This document shows positions 1 to 7,005 of a stretch of 15,795 nucleotides of DNA, one piece after another (position 1 is the stretch's first letter; each line of letters starts with the position of its first letter). A program made the translations under genes and the position numbers. The stretch is from Clostridia bacterium (GTDB lineage Bacteria > Bacillota > Clostridia > Oscillospirales > CAG-272): the NCBI GenBank assembly GCA_017456685.1, contig JAFTIV010000140.1, positions 1 to 15,795 of the forward strand, read 5' to 3'. The notes below the pieces were generated by a model, which was given only the letters and a program-made list of their open reading frames with translations, was not told the DNA's origin and did not search any database.

Positions 1-650
1 AGAGCATAGTTCTTTGCCTTGTACAAGGATTTGTGATAAATGAGATTGTCCTCTGCTGTGAGGGCTGTTTTTTCGCCATTGAAAATCTGCTTTGCCAAGG
101 CAAGCATATAATCGTAAAGATACTCGCTTGTAGCAGTCATTACAAGGTCGTCGCCCCACGCATAGATTGCAAAATCGTTTTGCTCGTTAAGCTTTTTTCC
201 AACGCTTAGAGAAATCTCGCGACACGCACCGAGCACAATCTCGTGCGCATGCTCGCTTTCGTTTTTATCCACAATTTCAATGTCAACATTATATTTTGTC
301 TTAATATGGCTCTTTAGTGCGCTTGCGTATTCGCCAAGGGCTGTGTCTGTAAAATCGTATGTAATTACATAATCGGTTGCGCCATTTTCAAAAATTGTAA
401 GAGTCTGCGCCTCTGGCTCGTCAGGGTCGATAATGTCAGCTGGGTCCTTTGGCTCCTCGCTTGAGCTTTCCTCACTCGATGAGCTTGAGCTCTGCTCGCT
501 TGACGAGCTTGAGCTCTCACTTGATGAGCTACTTGAGCTTGATGAGCTACTTGAGCTTGATGAGCTCTCGCTCTCGTCCTCGCACGACACAAGCACAAGT
601 GTGCCAAATACCATTAAAAACACAAGCAATAGGCTTAAAAATCTTTTCAT
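1..650 (-). CDS. Poly-serine-linked lipoprotein, 3' end outside window
   Basis: This is an exported lipoprotein of which the first 216 residues are visible. It starts with ATG at 650, preceded by GGAGAG (655-660). The N-terminus is a lipoprotein signal peptide: KR, a hydrophobic run, and the lipobox LVSC with the lipidated Cys at residue 23. An acidic stretch and a Ser/Glu-rich linker (about residues 28-65) follow, then a globular region. The start of that region (TLTIFENGATDYVITYDF) resembles the N-terminal alpha/beta domain placed before catalytic domains in GH67/GH20/DUF4838-type glycan-active proteins; this is recognition by eye, not a search. It is the last visible gene of the minus-strand glycan operon, 34 bases after the GH29/GH39 gene, and is the only exported member seen. 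It could be a surface glycosidase or a glycan-binding protein; the catalytic part, if any, lies beyond the edge. Confidence 0.72.
   Translation of the reverse strand, partial: MKRFLSLLLVFLMVFGTLVLVSCEDESESSSSSSSSSSSSSSSSESSSSSSEQSSSSSSEESSSEEPKDPADIIDPDEPEAQTLTIFENGATDYVITYDFTDTALGEYASALKSHIKTKYNVDIEIVDKNESEHAHEIVLGACREISLSVGKKLNEQNDFAIYAWGDDLVMTATSEYLYDYMLALAKQIFNGEKTALTAEDNLIYHKSLYKAKNYA
523..567 (-). repeat. 18-bp tandem repeat encoding the serine linker
   Basis: An 18-bp unit occurs perfectly at 523-540 and 541-558, and a 9-base partial copy follows at 559-567. On the coding strand it reads as Ser codons (AGC, TCA, AGT). It lies inside the lipoprotein gene and builds part of its poly-serine spacer. 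Such in-frame repeats can change length by slippage, so linker length may vary between strains. Confidence 0.75.
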
Positions 651-684
651 TATTCTCTCCTTTTCGCACACAGGGTGCGATTTT

Positions 685-2964
685 TTATTTTTCAATATAC
701 ATTATGCTATTGCGCTCGAGGCGGATTTTTGCCTTACCGCCCTCGAATTTAACTGAATAGTCCTCGAGCATTGTTCTGTTCTCGTCAACGACAATGACCT
801 TAGCGCCTGTCATATCAAGCGAGCCAAAATCAACCTCTGCGCGCATCGGGCGCTTGTTGTCGTCCTCGGCATAGTAGGTTATCATTGCGCCTACCCTGTC
901 GCCGTTTTTCGCACAAATGACATACAAATCGTCGTTGCTTGTGCTTGCCTCAACCTGATTTCCAAGCTCGTAAAGCTTAGAATATATAAGGAAGGGGTAA
1001 TAGCCCTTAAGCGGGCGGTAGGTGTACATATCGAAAAGTCCGTTAAAGCCTGTTGGGCGCGCATCATAGTACATAAGCATATCAATATCGGGGTTGTTTT
1101 GTCCGCACGCAAAGCACGCAGAGGTAAATGCAGCACCCTTCATACCGATAATTTGCTCGATTGAATAAACAAAATCGTCGCTCCAGCCACGCACATAGTT
1201 CCATTCATTAAGAATGCTTTCGGCATTTCCATAGCCAGCACGGCGCACAATGTCGCGAATGCTTGAGCCCTTTCTCGACATATTTTTTGGCTCTGTTCCG
1301 TACCAGTGCCACGAGATAAAGTCCATAGGTGGATTTTCGTCCTCTATGTTGGCAAGGAAGCGCTTTAGCCAGTCCTCGTTCCACGCAAGGGCGGGTCCGC
1401 CTATTTTGAGGTGTGGGAAGCACTTTTTAAGGTGCTTTGCAGTTATGCAATATAAGCGCGCATATTCCTTCTCCGTTCCACCCCAGGTGCGCTTGTTTGT
1501 GCTATCGTCAGGGTCAAGGTCGGGCTCGTTCCAAATTTCCCAATACTCTATGTCCATATTGAAGCCGTCTGCCCAGCCCTGTGTATAGTGCCTTATAATA
1601 TGCTCGCAAATTCTTGCCCATTTTTCAAAATCGGGCGGGGGGAGTGTGCCGTATTTTTTAACCCCGTGCTCAATCTTTGAGCCGAGGCGATAAAATGGCT
1701 TCGCTCCGTATTTGAATATTTGCTTCATATAGTTATCGGTGCAGGCAAAGTCGTAGCTATTTGGGTCGTTCTCGTCCGCGTTAAAGTTAGGGAAAATGGC
1801 TTGAATATCAACAGTATGCTCTCCGCCATAGCCCGAAAAGAATCCTGCGTCGTGAACTCTTGCGTAAGGGATTTTCGCCTGCGCGTAGGTGTCCTGGTTT
1901 CCGCGTGTTTGGTCTGCTCCTGCTACAACGGGTCCGTTATTTACCGCGTGCATCACCTTGATTTTGCCGATTTCATTATTACAGTCTATCTTGATTTCGT
2001 TCTTTTGAGGCGCGCTTGGTCTGTTCCAAATATTCATCGCAACATATTTAAGCGCCTCAAGCTGTTCCTCGCTCAGGCTTCCGTCACGATAGATGCCGAC
2101 ATCAAGGGTTACAACACCGCCACCGTCGTGAACTCTGCACACATAGTCGGTTATATATTCCTTGGTATAGCCGAGCCCAAACGAGCCCCAGCTTGCGCCT
2201 ATTCCGCTATCACTAACACCAAGCGGTGCTAAAATGTGAGCCTGCGCCTTGCCATTTACAAAGCGCTCTGTGGGTATAAAGTCAAGATTATTAAACTCTC
2301 CGCAGACAAAATCCTCGTCTGGGTAGTTCATTTTAAGACCGTTTCCAAGTCCGCCATTGAGGGCGACTATTGCATCGGGATTTCCCGCCTTGCACGCCTT
2401 ATAGAGTGGCTCAAGAAGCTCGTCTGTGTATTTAAAGTGGTCGCGATAACAGCCGTCAACCCACCAGCCCTTAATTCTGTCGCCATATCTTAGTGAATAC
2501 TCCTCAAGCACGCTTGCCCAGCGCTTAACAAAATCCATTGTAACGCCCGCCGAGCGAGGCTCAACAAAGCCAAATTTCGCGCCTATGTCCTCACTTTTAT
2601 AGGGTCCGTCTCCTGTAAAATAGAGGAAAAGGTCTATTCCGTATCTCTCAAGAGCATTTGATAAATCCATTATCAAATCGCGAGTTGAGCAAGCCTCGCC
2701 AGGCTTAGTGCCTGCGATTTTGTCAAAGGTGGCATTAGGGGCAATCATATGCTTAGTGCCCTGCATTACTGTGATTACATAATACTTAGCGCCTATTTCG
2801 TTGAGCTGACGAGCGAGCTTTTTTACATCAAAGCCATCTACAAGCTCGTCCCACGAGGTGCATTTTCCGTAGCTGTTTGGCAAATCGGGATTGTTTTGTA
2901 TCACATAAAGGAAGTGATTGAAAACTCCCCAACGATAGTCGTAAAACTTGTCAATGTAGTTCAT
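685..2964 (-). CDS. Two-module glycosidase: GH29-like plus GH39-like
   Basis: A 759-residue protein with two TIM-barrel-type halves and no signal peptide, so probably cytoplasmic. Residues 1 to about 320 look like an alpha-L-fucosidase (GH29) fold: SWDELVDGFDVKKLARQ, then GAKYYVITVMQGTKH, and GWWVDG, whose Asp170 sits where GH29 enzymes have their nucleophile. From about residue 345 the protein resembles GH39 (beta-xylosidase/alpha-L-iduronidase, clan GH-A): a YARVHD-like start, then IWNEPD with acid/base Glu480, ISWHWYG, and ILNEWNY with probable nucleophile Glu587. The start ATG at 2964 follows a TAAGGAG site. It is third in the minus-strand operon after the lyase and GH30 genes. A joint role on a glycan carrying deoxy-sugar and uronic acid or xylose is inferred. 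The GH29 half is divergent, so its substrate, or even its activity, is uncertain. Confidence 0.82.
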   Translation of the reverse strand: MNYIDKFYDYRWGVFNHFLYVIQNNPDLPNSYGKCTSWDELVDGFDVKKLARQLNEIGAKYYVITVMQGTKHMIAPNATFDKIAGTKPGEACSTRDLIMDLSNALERYGIDLFLYFTGDGPYKSEDIGAKFGFVEPRSAGVTMDFVKRWASVLEEYSLRYGDRIKGWWVDGCYRDHFKYTDELLEPLYKACKAGNPDAIVALNGGLGNGLKMNYPDEDFVCGEFNNLDFIPTERFVNGKAQAHILAPLGVSDSGIGASWGSFGLGYTKEYITDYVCRVHDGGGVVTLDVGIYRDGSLSEEQLEALKYVAMNIWNRPSAPQKNEIKIDCNNEIGKIKVMHAVNNGPVVAGADQTRGNQDTYAQAKIPYARVHDAGFFSGYGGEHTVDIQAIFPNFNADENDPNSYDFACTDNYMKQIFKYGAKPFYRLGSKIEHGVKKYGTLPPPDFEKWARICEHIIRHYTQGWADGFNMDIEYWEIWNEPDLDPDDSTNKRTWGGTEKEYARLYCITAKHLKKCFPHLKIGGPALAWNEDWLKRFLANIEDENPPMDFISWHWYGTEPKNMSRKGSSIRDIVRRAGYGNAESILNEWNYVRGWSDDFVYSIEQIIGMKGAAFTSACFACGQNNPDIDMLMYYDARPTGFNGLFDMYTYRPLKGYYPFLIYSKLYELGNQVEASTSNDDLYVICAKNGDRVGAMITYYAEDDNKRPMRAEVDFGSLDMTGAKVIVVDENRTMLEDYSVKFEGGKAKIRLERNSIMYIEK

Positions 2965-2999
2965 AAAATCTCCTTATTTTAAGTGCGAAGTGTTGAGTG

Positions 3000-3100
3000 G
3001 CGGGGTCGCCCCGCGGGCAGAAAAACAATGAAAACAGTGCCGAGGCGCGTTTTCTACCTTTTTTCTTCACTTTTCATTTTTCTTTCTTCACTCTTCATTC
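3000..3100 (-). other. Intercistronic hairpins and imperfect 18-bp repeat
   Basis: The 123-base gap between the GH30 and GH29/GH39 genes holds a GC-rich hairpin (GCGGGG-TCG-CCCCGC, 3000-3014), a second imperfect stem joining GGTAGAAAAC to GTTTTTCTGCC on the minus strand, and an 18-base sequence present twice (3062-3079 and 3083-3100, two mismatches). The second copy contains the GH30 stop codon. The base composition of the hairpin is unlike the flanking AT-rich DNA. It may be an mRNA processing or stabilising element, or the remains of a small intergenic repeat. No long T-run follows the hairpin, so I do not call it a terminator. Confidence 0.45.
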
Positions 3101-4371
3101 CCATGCACAATCGTGCTTATCGAATTTACAGGAAGCTTATAGCTCTTGCCCTCAAGGGTGATTACTTGGTCAAATGGGTATGGGTTATAGATTACGAGAA
3201 CTTTTTCGCCATCGGGATTTTTGAAGGCAATTGAGCTTGATGAAAGCTCGCCCTTGATTTCGACATACTTAGCACCGCGCTTTACATATTTAGAAAGGTG
3301 CTTCATAAGGTAAAATTCGGGGGTGAGTGTCGCTTTTTTGTCCTTTACTGTAACAAGAGAGTTTTGGTGCCAGCCCCATGTGCTTGACTGTCCCTCCTTA
3401 AGCGCCAAATTCCAATAAACATATGCACTTGCGCCAAAGCGGAAGTAGTGCCTTGCAAGCCCAAAGACCTCCATAGCCCTTTCCCAAGTGTTTTTGCCGT
3501 CACCGCACTCGCTCTCTGTTTGGATTATCTCAAGCTCGGGGTAGTCGTCTCTTGTTTGTGGGAGTGCATATTTTCCTGCCCATTGATAGCCAACGCCCTT
3601 TATGTATTTTCTTGCGTCCTTATTTTGCATTGCAATGCCAAGGTAGTGGCAATATTTTGTCCAAGAATAGCGCCAGTCGCCCTCGGGGCCATTTATTGTG
3701 CCGTAGAAGATATCAACACCCTCGCCCTCAAGCGCAGGTCCAAGATAGCCACCGATAAAGTCGGCAAGCTCATCTCCGTGCCAAACGCAGGACGGGAAAA
3801 CCTGATTGCTACAGGGCTCGTTTTGCGGATGAATGTGAATAAGCGGAACGCCCGCCTCGTGGTAGGCTCTTACATATTTCTTAAAGTAGAGCGCGTACGC
3901 CTTTAAATTTTCGGGGGTTCTGTTAAATACTCCGTTGCTATATGCGCGCTGAGTTTTCAGCCACAGGGGCGGGCACCAAGGAGATGCAAACATTTGCATC
4001 TGTGGCTGTCTTTTTACTCCCTCCAAGATTAGTGGGAGAAGCAATTTTTCGTCGCGCTCGATGGAGAAATGCTCCATTTCATAGTCGCCCTCTTGCTCGT
4101 TATAGGAATAGAAGCTCGTTGAAAAATCGCTCGCTCCTATAGGGGTGCGACAATAGTTAAAATTGCTATTTTCGGGCAAGAAAAGCTCGTCAAGCATCGC
4201 TTTTTTGTCCTTTTCGCTAAGCTCGTTAAGTGCAAGGGCGCTAAGCTCGCTAAAGCAACAGCCAAAGCCTCTTATTTCCTGCCTTTCCTCGCCAAGAGTG
4301 AGTGCTATTCCCTCTTTTCTTGCCGTTTTGCCCTCTTTCCAAAATTCCTTTTCTGTGCTTGTTATAATCAT
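3088..4371 (-). CDS. GH30-family glycosidase
   Basis: A 427-residue glycoside hydrolase of family 30 (glucosylceramidase / beta-glucosidase / beta-xylosidase type; retaining, clan GH-A). Visible hallmarks are QEIRGFGCCFSELS near the N-terminus, YCRTPIGASDFS, SPWCPPLWLKT, HPQNEP with acid/base Glu185, and IIQTESECGDG with probable nucleophile Glu286. A short beta-rich C-terminal part (about 375-427) matches the beta-sandwich that flanks GH30 barrels. There is no signal peptide, which suggests cytoplasmic hydrolysis of imported oligosaccharides. The ATG is 2 bases after the stop of the lyase gene, with a GAGGGA site inside the lyase's last codons, so the two are co-transcribed and probably translationally coupled. 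The final codons (GNEE) lie inside an intergenic-type repeat, so the natural C-terminus may have been altered. The exact substrate within GH30 cannot be read. Confidence 0.9.
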   Translation of the reverse strand: MIITSTEKEFWKEGKTARKEGIALTLGEERQEIRGFGCCFSELSALALNELSEKDKKAMLDELFLPENSNFNYCRTPIGASDFSTSFYSYNEQEGDYEMEHFSIERDEKLLLPLILEGVKRQPQMQMFASPWCPPLWLKTQRAYSNGVFNRTPENLKAYALYFKKYVRAYHEAGVPLIHIHPQNEPCSNQVFPSCVWHGDELADFIGGYLGPALEGEGVDIFYGTINGPEGDWRYSWTKYCHYLGIAMQNKDARKYIKGVGYQWAGKYALPQTRDDYPELEIIQTESECGDGKNTWERAMEVFGLARHYFRFGASAYVYWNLALKEGQSSTWGWHQNSLVTVKDKKATLTPEFYLMKHLSKYVKRGAKYVEIKGELSSSSIAFKNPDGEKVLVIYNPYPFDQVITLEGKSYKLPVNSISTIVHGNEE

Positions 4372-4373
4372 TT

Positions 4374-6050
4374 TTAATCCCTCATATCAAATGTTATTTT
4401 AAACTCGCTCGCTCCCTTAGGAAGCTCGTATTCGATTATATATACCGAATACTCTCCCTTTATGTGTCCCTTTATTGTTTTTTCGGTCACGCTTGGGGTG
4501 ATTTTGTCCTCGGTTATTAGGTGAGTGCCATCAATTACGAGCACACCATCGACCATTTTCGGCTCGCTGATTGCGATAAAGCGCTCCGTTATCGTCTTTT
4601 GCTCGGTAAGAGCAAATTTGTCGGTCAGCGTGATTGCGTGCTCGGCAAAGTCAAAGCTTCTTTCAACGCTTTTTACAAAGTCCTTGCCGTATGCAATTGC
4701 AATGTCCATATAAGCGCGCTCGCTCGCCTCGTCGTAGTGAACAACAACATCCTCGCGCCTGATGCTGTCCTCGCCCTCTCCGTCGAAAAACGGCATACTG
4801 TGTGCGTAGGCGCTCGGGTTAAAGTGGGTGTATCTTTTCTCTGTATGGTAGCCGTCAACATATGGTCCTGCGCCAACATCGGCAATCACCTGCTTGTTTT
4901 TCCTTGCCAAGATGAAGGTGCCGACATCTATGTGATTGTGGCTCTCGCCATTGTTTCCGCCCTTTGTCGCAAAGCCATAATCGCCCTTGCGCTTGAAGAA
5001 ATATGACGAGCCCTCGGTTGCGTAGGTTACATCGCTTTTTACTCCGTCGCTTAGATTGTCCTTGCTATAGTAGATTATTGCGCGAAGGGCAAAGTTAAAG
5101 TGCGTATTGTCCTCTACCACCAAGCCAAGGTCGGGTGGGAGCGCCTCAATCTCGTCGCCATAAACGGAGCGAAGCATATGAGGCAAGCCAAAGAAATATT
5201 TTTGCATTACATTACTATCGCTAAAGGTCACAAGAACATCGCGCTGTAGGAAGGTCTTTTGAAGGAACTTGGCAATTTCCTTAACCTTGGGGCGCTTAAA
5301 CCAGTCAACCGCACCGCCCGTCAGCTCGCGCTCGAGCATCGCGTAGGAGCAAAAGAAGCCGAAGCCGAACGCCCAGTAGCCAACGCTCTCGACGCACATT
5401 CCGTCGTCCTTATAGCTTGCGAGATAGCACTCCATTGATTTATGTAGTCTTTCCTGATTTGCAAAAAACAGCTCGGGTGCCTCGTACATAAGAACTCCGC
5501 CGACACCGCCCGCGCAAACGGCTGTCCAGTTGTTGTCGTGCTTTTCCCAAAAGTACTCTCTTGTAAGGTAGGGCTCAATTGTGCGCCTTCTTAGCTCGTA
5601 GGTAATCCTGTCAATAAGAAGCCTCGGGAAGCGGTCCTTGAACAGATTTTTAATCTCCGCAAGGGACAATGCAACGCTTGAGGCAAAAATGTCGATAAGC
5701 CCAAAGTCGAAGTCCTCGGGGGTTTTGCCGTAATATTGCATTGAATAGTGCCCAAGAGGAGCCCAGGTGTAGTCGTCAAGGTATGCCCAGACGGCTTTTA
5801 AAAGGCTGTTATAATATTCCTCGTTGTCGGGGTAAATCAGCGCAAGAAGCGCGCTTGATTGAAGATGGTCAAATTGTAATCTCCAAAGCCCGTTGTCATC
5901 TTTTCCAAGAATTTCCTGTGCCGAATGGGCGCGAGGCTCGGTCTTAAATGCCTCGTCATAAAGCGCCTTAAGCTCGCGTCTGTGTTGTGCAAGCTCGTCG
6001 CTTTCTCTTACTCTTTTCCAAAGCGCCTTGTCGCAAGCAAAATCTAACAT
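4374..6050 (-). CDS. Heparinase II/III-family polysaccharide lyase
   Basis: A 558-residue protein of the heparinase II/III superfamily, whose members cleave uronic-acid-containing polysaccharides by beta-elimination. The first half is an alpha-helical toroid with the HDNNWTAVCAGG motif (Asn173-Asn174-Trp175). The second half is the beta-sandwich with GESHNHIDVGTFIL (His371, His373) followed by IADVGAGPY, and AHSMPFFDG (His417). Substrates in the superfamily include heparan sulfate, alginate and exopolysaccharides; the sequence alone does not decide among them. No signal peptide is visible (MLDFACDKALWKRV), so it probably acts on imported oligosaccharides. It is the first gene of the operon, directly behind a promoter and a palindromic operator candidate. 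The ATG at 6050 has only a weak purine-rich site (AGAGAGAAG) upstream. Confidence 0.85.
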   Translation of the reverse strand: MLDFACDKALWKRVRESDELAQHRRELKALYDEAFKTEPRAHSAQEILGKDDNGLWRLQFDHLQSSALLALIYPDNEEYYNSLLKAVWAYLDDYTWAPLGHYSMQYYGKTPEDFDFGLIDIFASSVALSLAEIKNLFKDRFPRLLIDRITYELRRRTIEPYLTREYFWEKHDNNWTAVCAGGVGGVLMYEAPELFFANQERLHKSMECYLASYKDDGMCVESVGYWAFGFGFFCSYAMLERELTGGAVDWFKRPKVKEIAKFLQKTFLQRDVLVTFSDSNVMQKYFFGLPHMLRSVYGDEIEALPPDLGLVVEDNTHFNFALRAIIYYSKDNLSDGVKSDVTYATEGSSYFFKRKGDYGFATKGGNNGESHNHIDVGTFILARKNKQVIADVGAGPYVDGYHTEKRYTHFNPSAYAHSMPFFDGEGEDSIRREDVVVHYDEASERAYMDIAIAYGKDFVKSVERSFDFAEHAITLTDKFALTEQKTITERFIAISEPKMVDGVLVIDGTHLITEDKITPSVTEKTIKGHIKGEYSVYIIEYELPKGASEFKITFDMRD

Positions 6051-6074
6051 AATAGCTTCTCTCTTTAAAAATAT

Positions 6075-6090
6075 TAGTGCTAAAGCACTA
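6075..6090 (-). promoter_or_regulatory. Palindromic operator candidate, lyase operon
   Basis: TAGTGCTAAAGCACTA is a 7-bp perfect inverted repeat with a 2-base spacer. It lies between the -10 box and the lyase start codon, about 10-25 bases after the expected transcription start, a typical site for a repressor to block a sugar operon. The regulator is not in the window. As RNA the same bases could form only a small hairpin, so a DNA operator is the simpler reading. Confidence 0.6.
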
Positions 6091-6105
6091 CCTAAATGTT
6101 ACCAT

Positions 6106-6134
6106 ATTATATATTTAATTTCAACTGTTTTCAA
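6106..6134 (-). promoter_or_regulatory. Promoter of the glycan-degradation operon
   Basis: On the minus strand, TTGAAA (6134-6129) is followed after exactly 17 bases by a perfect TATAAT (6111-6106). It lies about 55 bases upstream of the lyase start codon in AT-rich DNA. This is a housekeeping sigma-A type promoter and should drive the lyase, GH30, GH29/GH39 and lipoprotein genes. Confidence 0.8.
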
Positions 6135-6177
6135 ATAAATTTAATGTAAATTTGAGCATTTCTTGTCACAAGCAATA

Positions 6178-6208
6178 GGGCTGTCGCCCTAAGCGATAGC
6201 CCCTTTTT
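6178..6208. terminator. Stem-loop after the beta-helix gene; T-run on plus strand
   Basis: GGGCTGTCGC and GCGATAGCCC form a 10-bp stem (one G-U) with loop CCTAA. A C and five T follow on the plus strand, so by sequence it is an intrinsic terminator for plus-strand transcription. Yet both neighbours are minus-strand genes. For the minus-strand GlmU-like gene ending at 6210 the stem is preceded by an A-run and not followed by a U-run. It may therefore be a weak minus terminator, an mRNA 3'-end stabiliser, or a block to antisense transcripts. Confidence 0.55.
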
Positions 6209-6209
6209 G

Positions 6210-6839
6210 TTATTTTTTCACAAGAGTGCCCGCCTCGACAACTCCGCGCACGGAGATAAGGGGGTAAATGCGCGCCCCTGTGCCGATAACTGTGCCTGGA
6301 TTTAAGACGCACGAGCAACCGACCTCTGCCCCGTCACCGACAAATGCACCGACCTTGCGCCTTCCTGTTTTATGCTCCTGTTGCGCGTGAATTACGACCT
6401 CGCTCTTATCGCCCTTAAGATTAGAGCAAATCACGCCCGCGCCAAGGTGTGCGCCATTTCCAAGCACGCTATCGCCTACATAGTTATAATGTGGCACCTG
6501 CACCTTATCAAGAAGCACGCAATTCTTTAGCTCACTTGAATTGCCGATAACGCACCCCTCGCCACAGACAACTCCGCCACGAATAAACGCGCCCTGACGA
6601 ATTTCTGTCCCTGCGCCTATTATTGCAGGGGGCAAAATGCGCGCCCCTGTGTCGATTTTTACACCCTCACCTATCAAAACACCCTCGCTATACCAAGAAA
6701 AGCCATTTGGCGGACTTTTGAGAAGCTCCTCTATGTGCGCGCTAAGAGAGTCGAGAATTTGCCAAGGGTACTCGCATTTTTTAAAGAGCGACTCAAGATG
6801 CGGTACTCTGCACGAAAATAACGATTTTGTTCTTATCAT
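6210..6839 (-). CDS. GlmU-like left-handed beta-helix protein
   Basis: A 209-residue protein of the kind usually annotated UDP-N-acetylglucosamine pyrophosphorylase-like or sugar-1-phosphate nucleotidylyltransferase-like in Clostridia. The first 45 or so residues are helical. From about residue 55 it shows hexapeptide repeats of the left-handed beta-helix acyltransferase fold (IGEGVKIDTGA, IIGAGTEIRQGAFIRG, VIGNSSELKNCVLLDKVQVPHYNYVGDSVLG, GTVIGTGARIYPL). It lacks the N-terminal nucleotidyltransferase domain of true GlmU, so any role in cell-wall precursor or sugar acetylation is inferred from fold only. The ATG at 6839 is preceded by GAGGTGATT. An upstream extension of the frame would run across the divergent protease gene and is rejected. 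No convincing promoter was found; TATACT lies upstream at a plausible place without a good -35 box. Confidence 0.82.
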   Translation of the reverse strand: MIRTKSLFSCRVPHLESLFKKCEYPWQILDSLSAHIEELLKSPPNGFSWYSEGVLIGEGVKIDTGARILPPAIIGAGTEIRQGAFIRGGVVCGEGCVIGNSSELKNCVLLDKVQVPHYNYVGDSVLGNGAHLGAGVICSNLKGDKSEVVIHAQQEHKTGRRKVGAFVGDGAEVGCSCVLNPGTVIGTGARIYPLISVRGVVEAGTLVKK

Positions 6840-6895
6840 ATCAATCACCTCGCGCTTAGTATATGCGCCCCTCGCGAAAAATACACGCATAGCTC

Positions 6896-6924
6896 TTGAA
6901 AAAGCTTTAAATTTCGTGTATAAT
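6896..6924 (+). promoter_or_regulatory. Promoter of the HtrA-like protease gene
   Basis: TTGAAA (6896-6901), a 17-base spacer, and a perfect TATAAT (6919-6924). It lies about 80 bases upstream of the start codon, leaving a roughly 75-base leader in which I see no strong structure. Confidence 0.8.
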
Positions 6925-7005
6925 ATTTTTAGATATTGCCAACGCCTTTGCGCTTTCGGTTGTCTATTTATATACAAGCAACATATCACAAAGAGGAAAT
7001 TTAAT

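Noticed and set aside
365..607. 80-residue arginine/alanine-rich minus frame
   Set aside because: It is the out-of-frame reading of the serine-linker repeat in the lipoprotein gene.
6637..7005. Upstream extension of the protease reading frame
   Set aside because: It overlaps the opposite gene and would bury the signal peptide; the promoter at 6896-6924 lies inside it.
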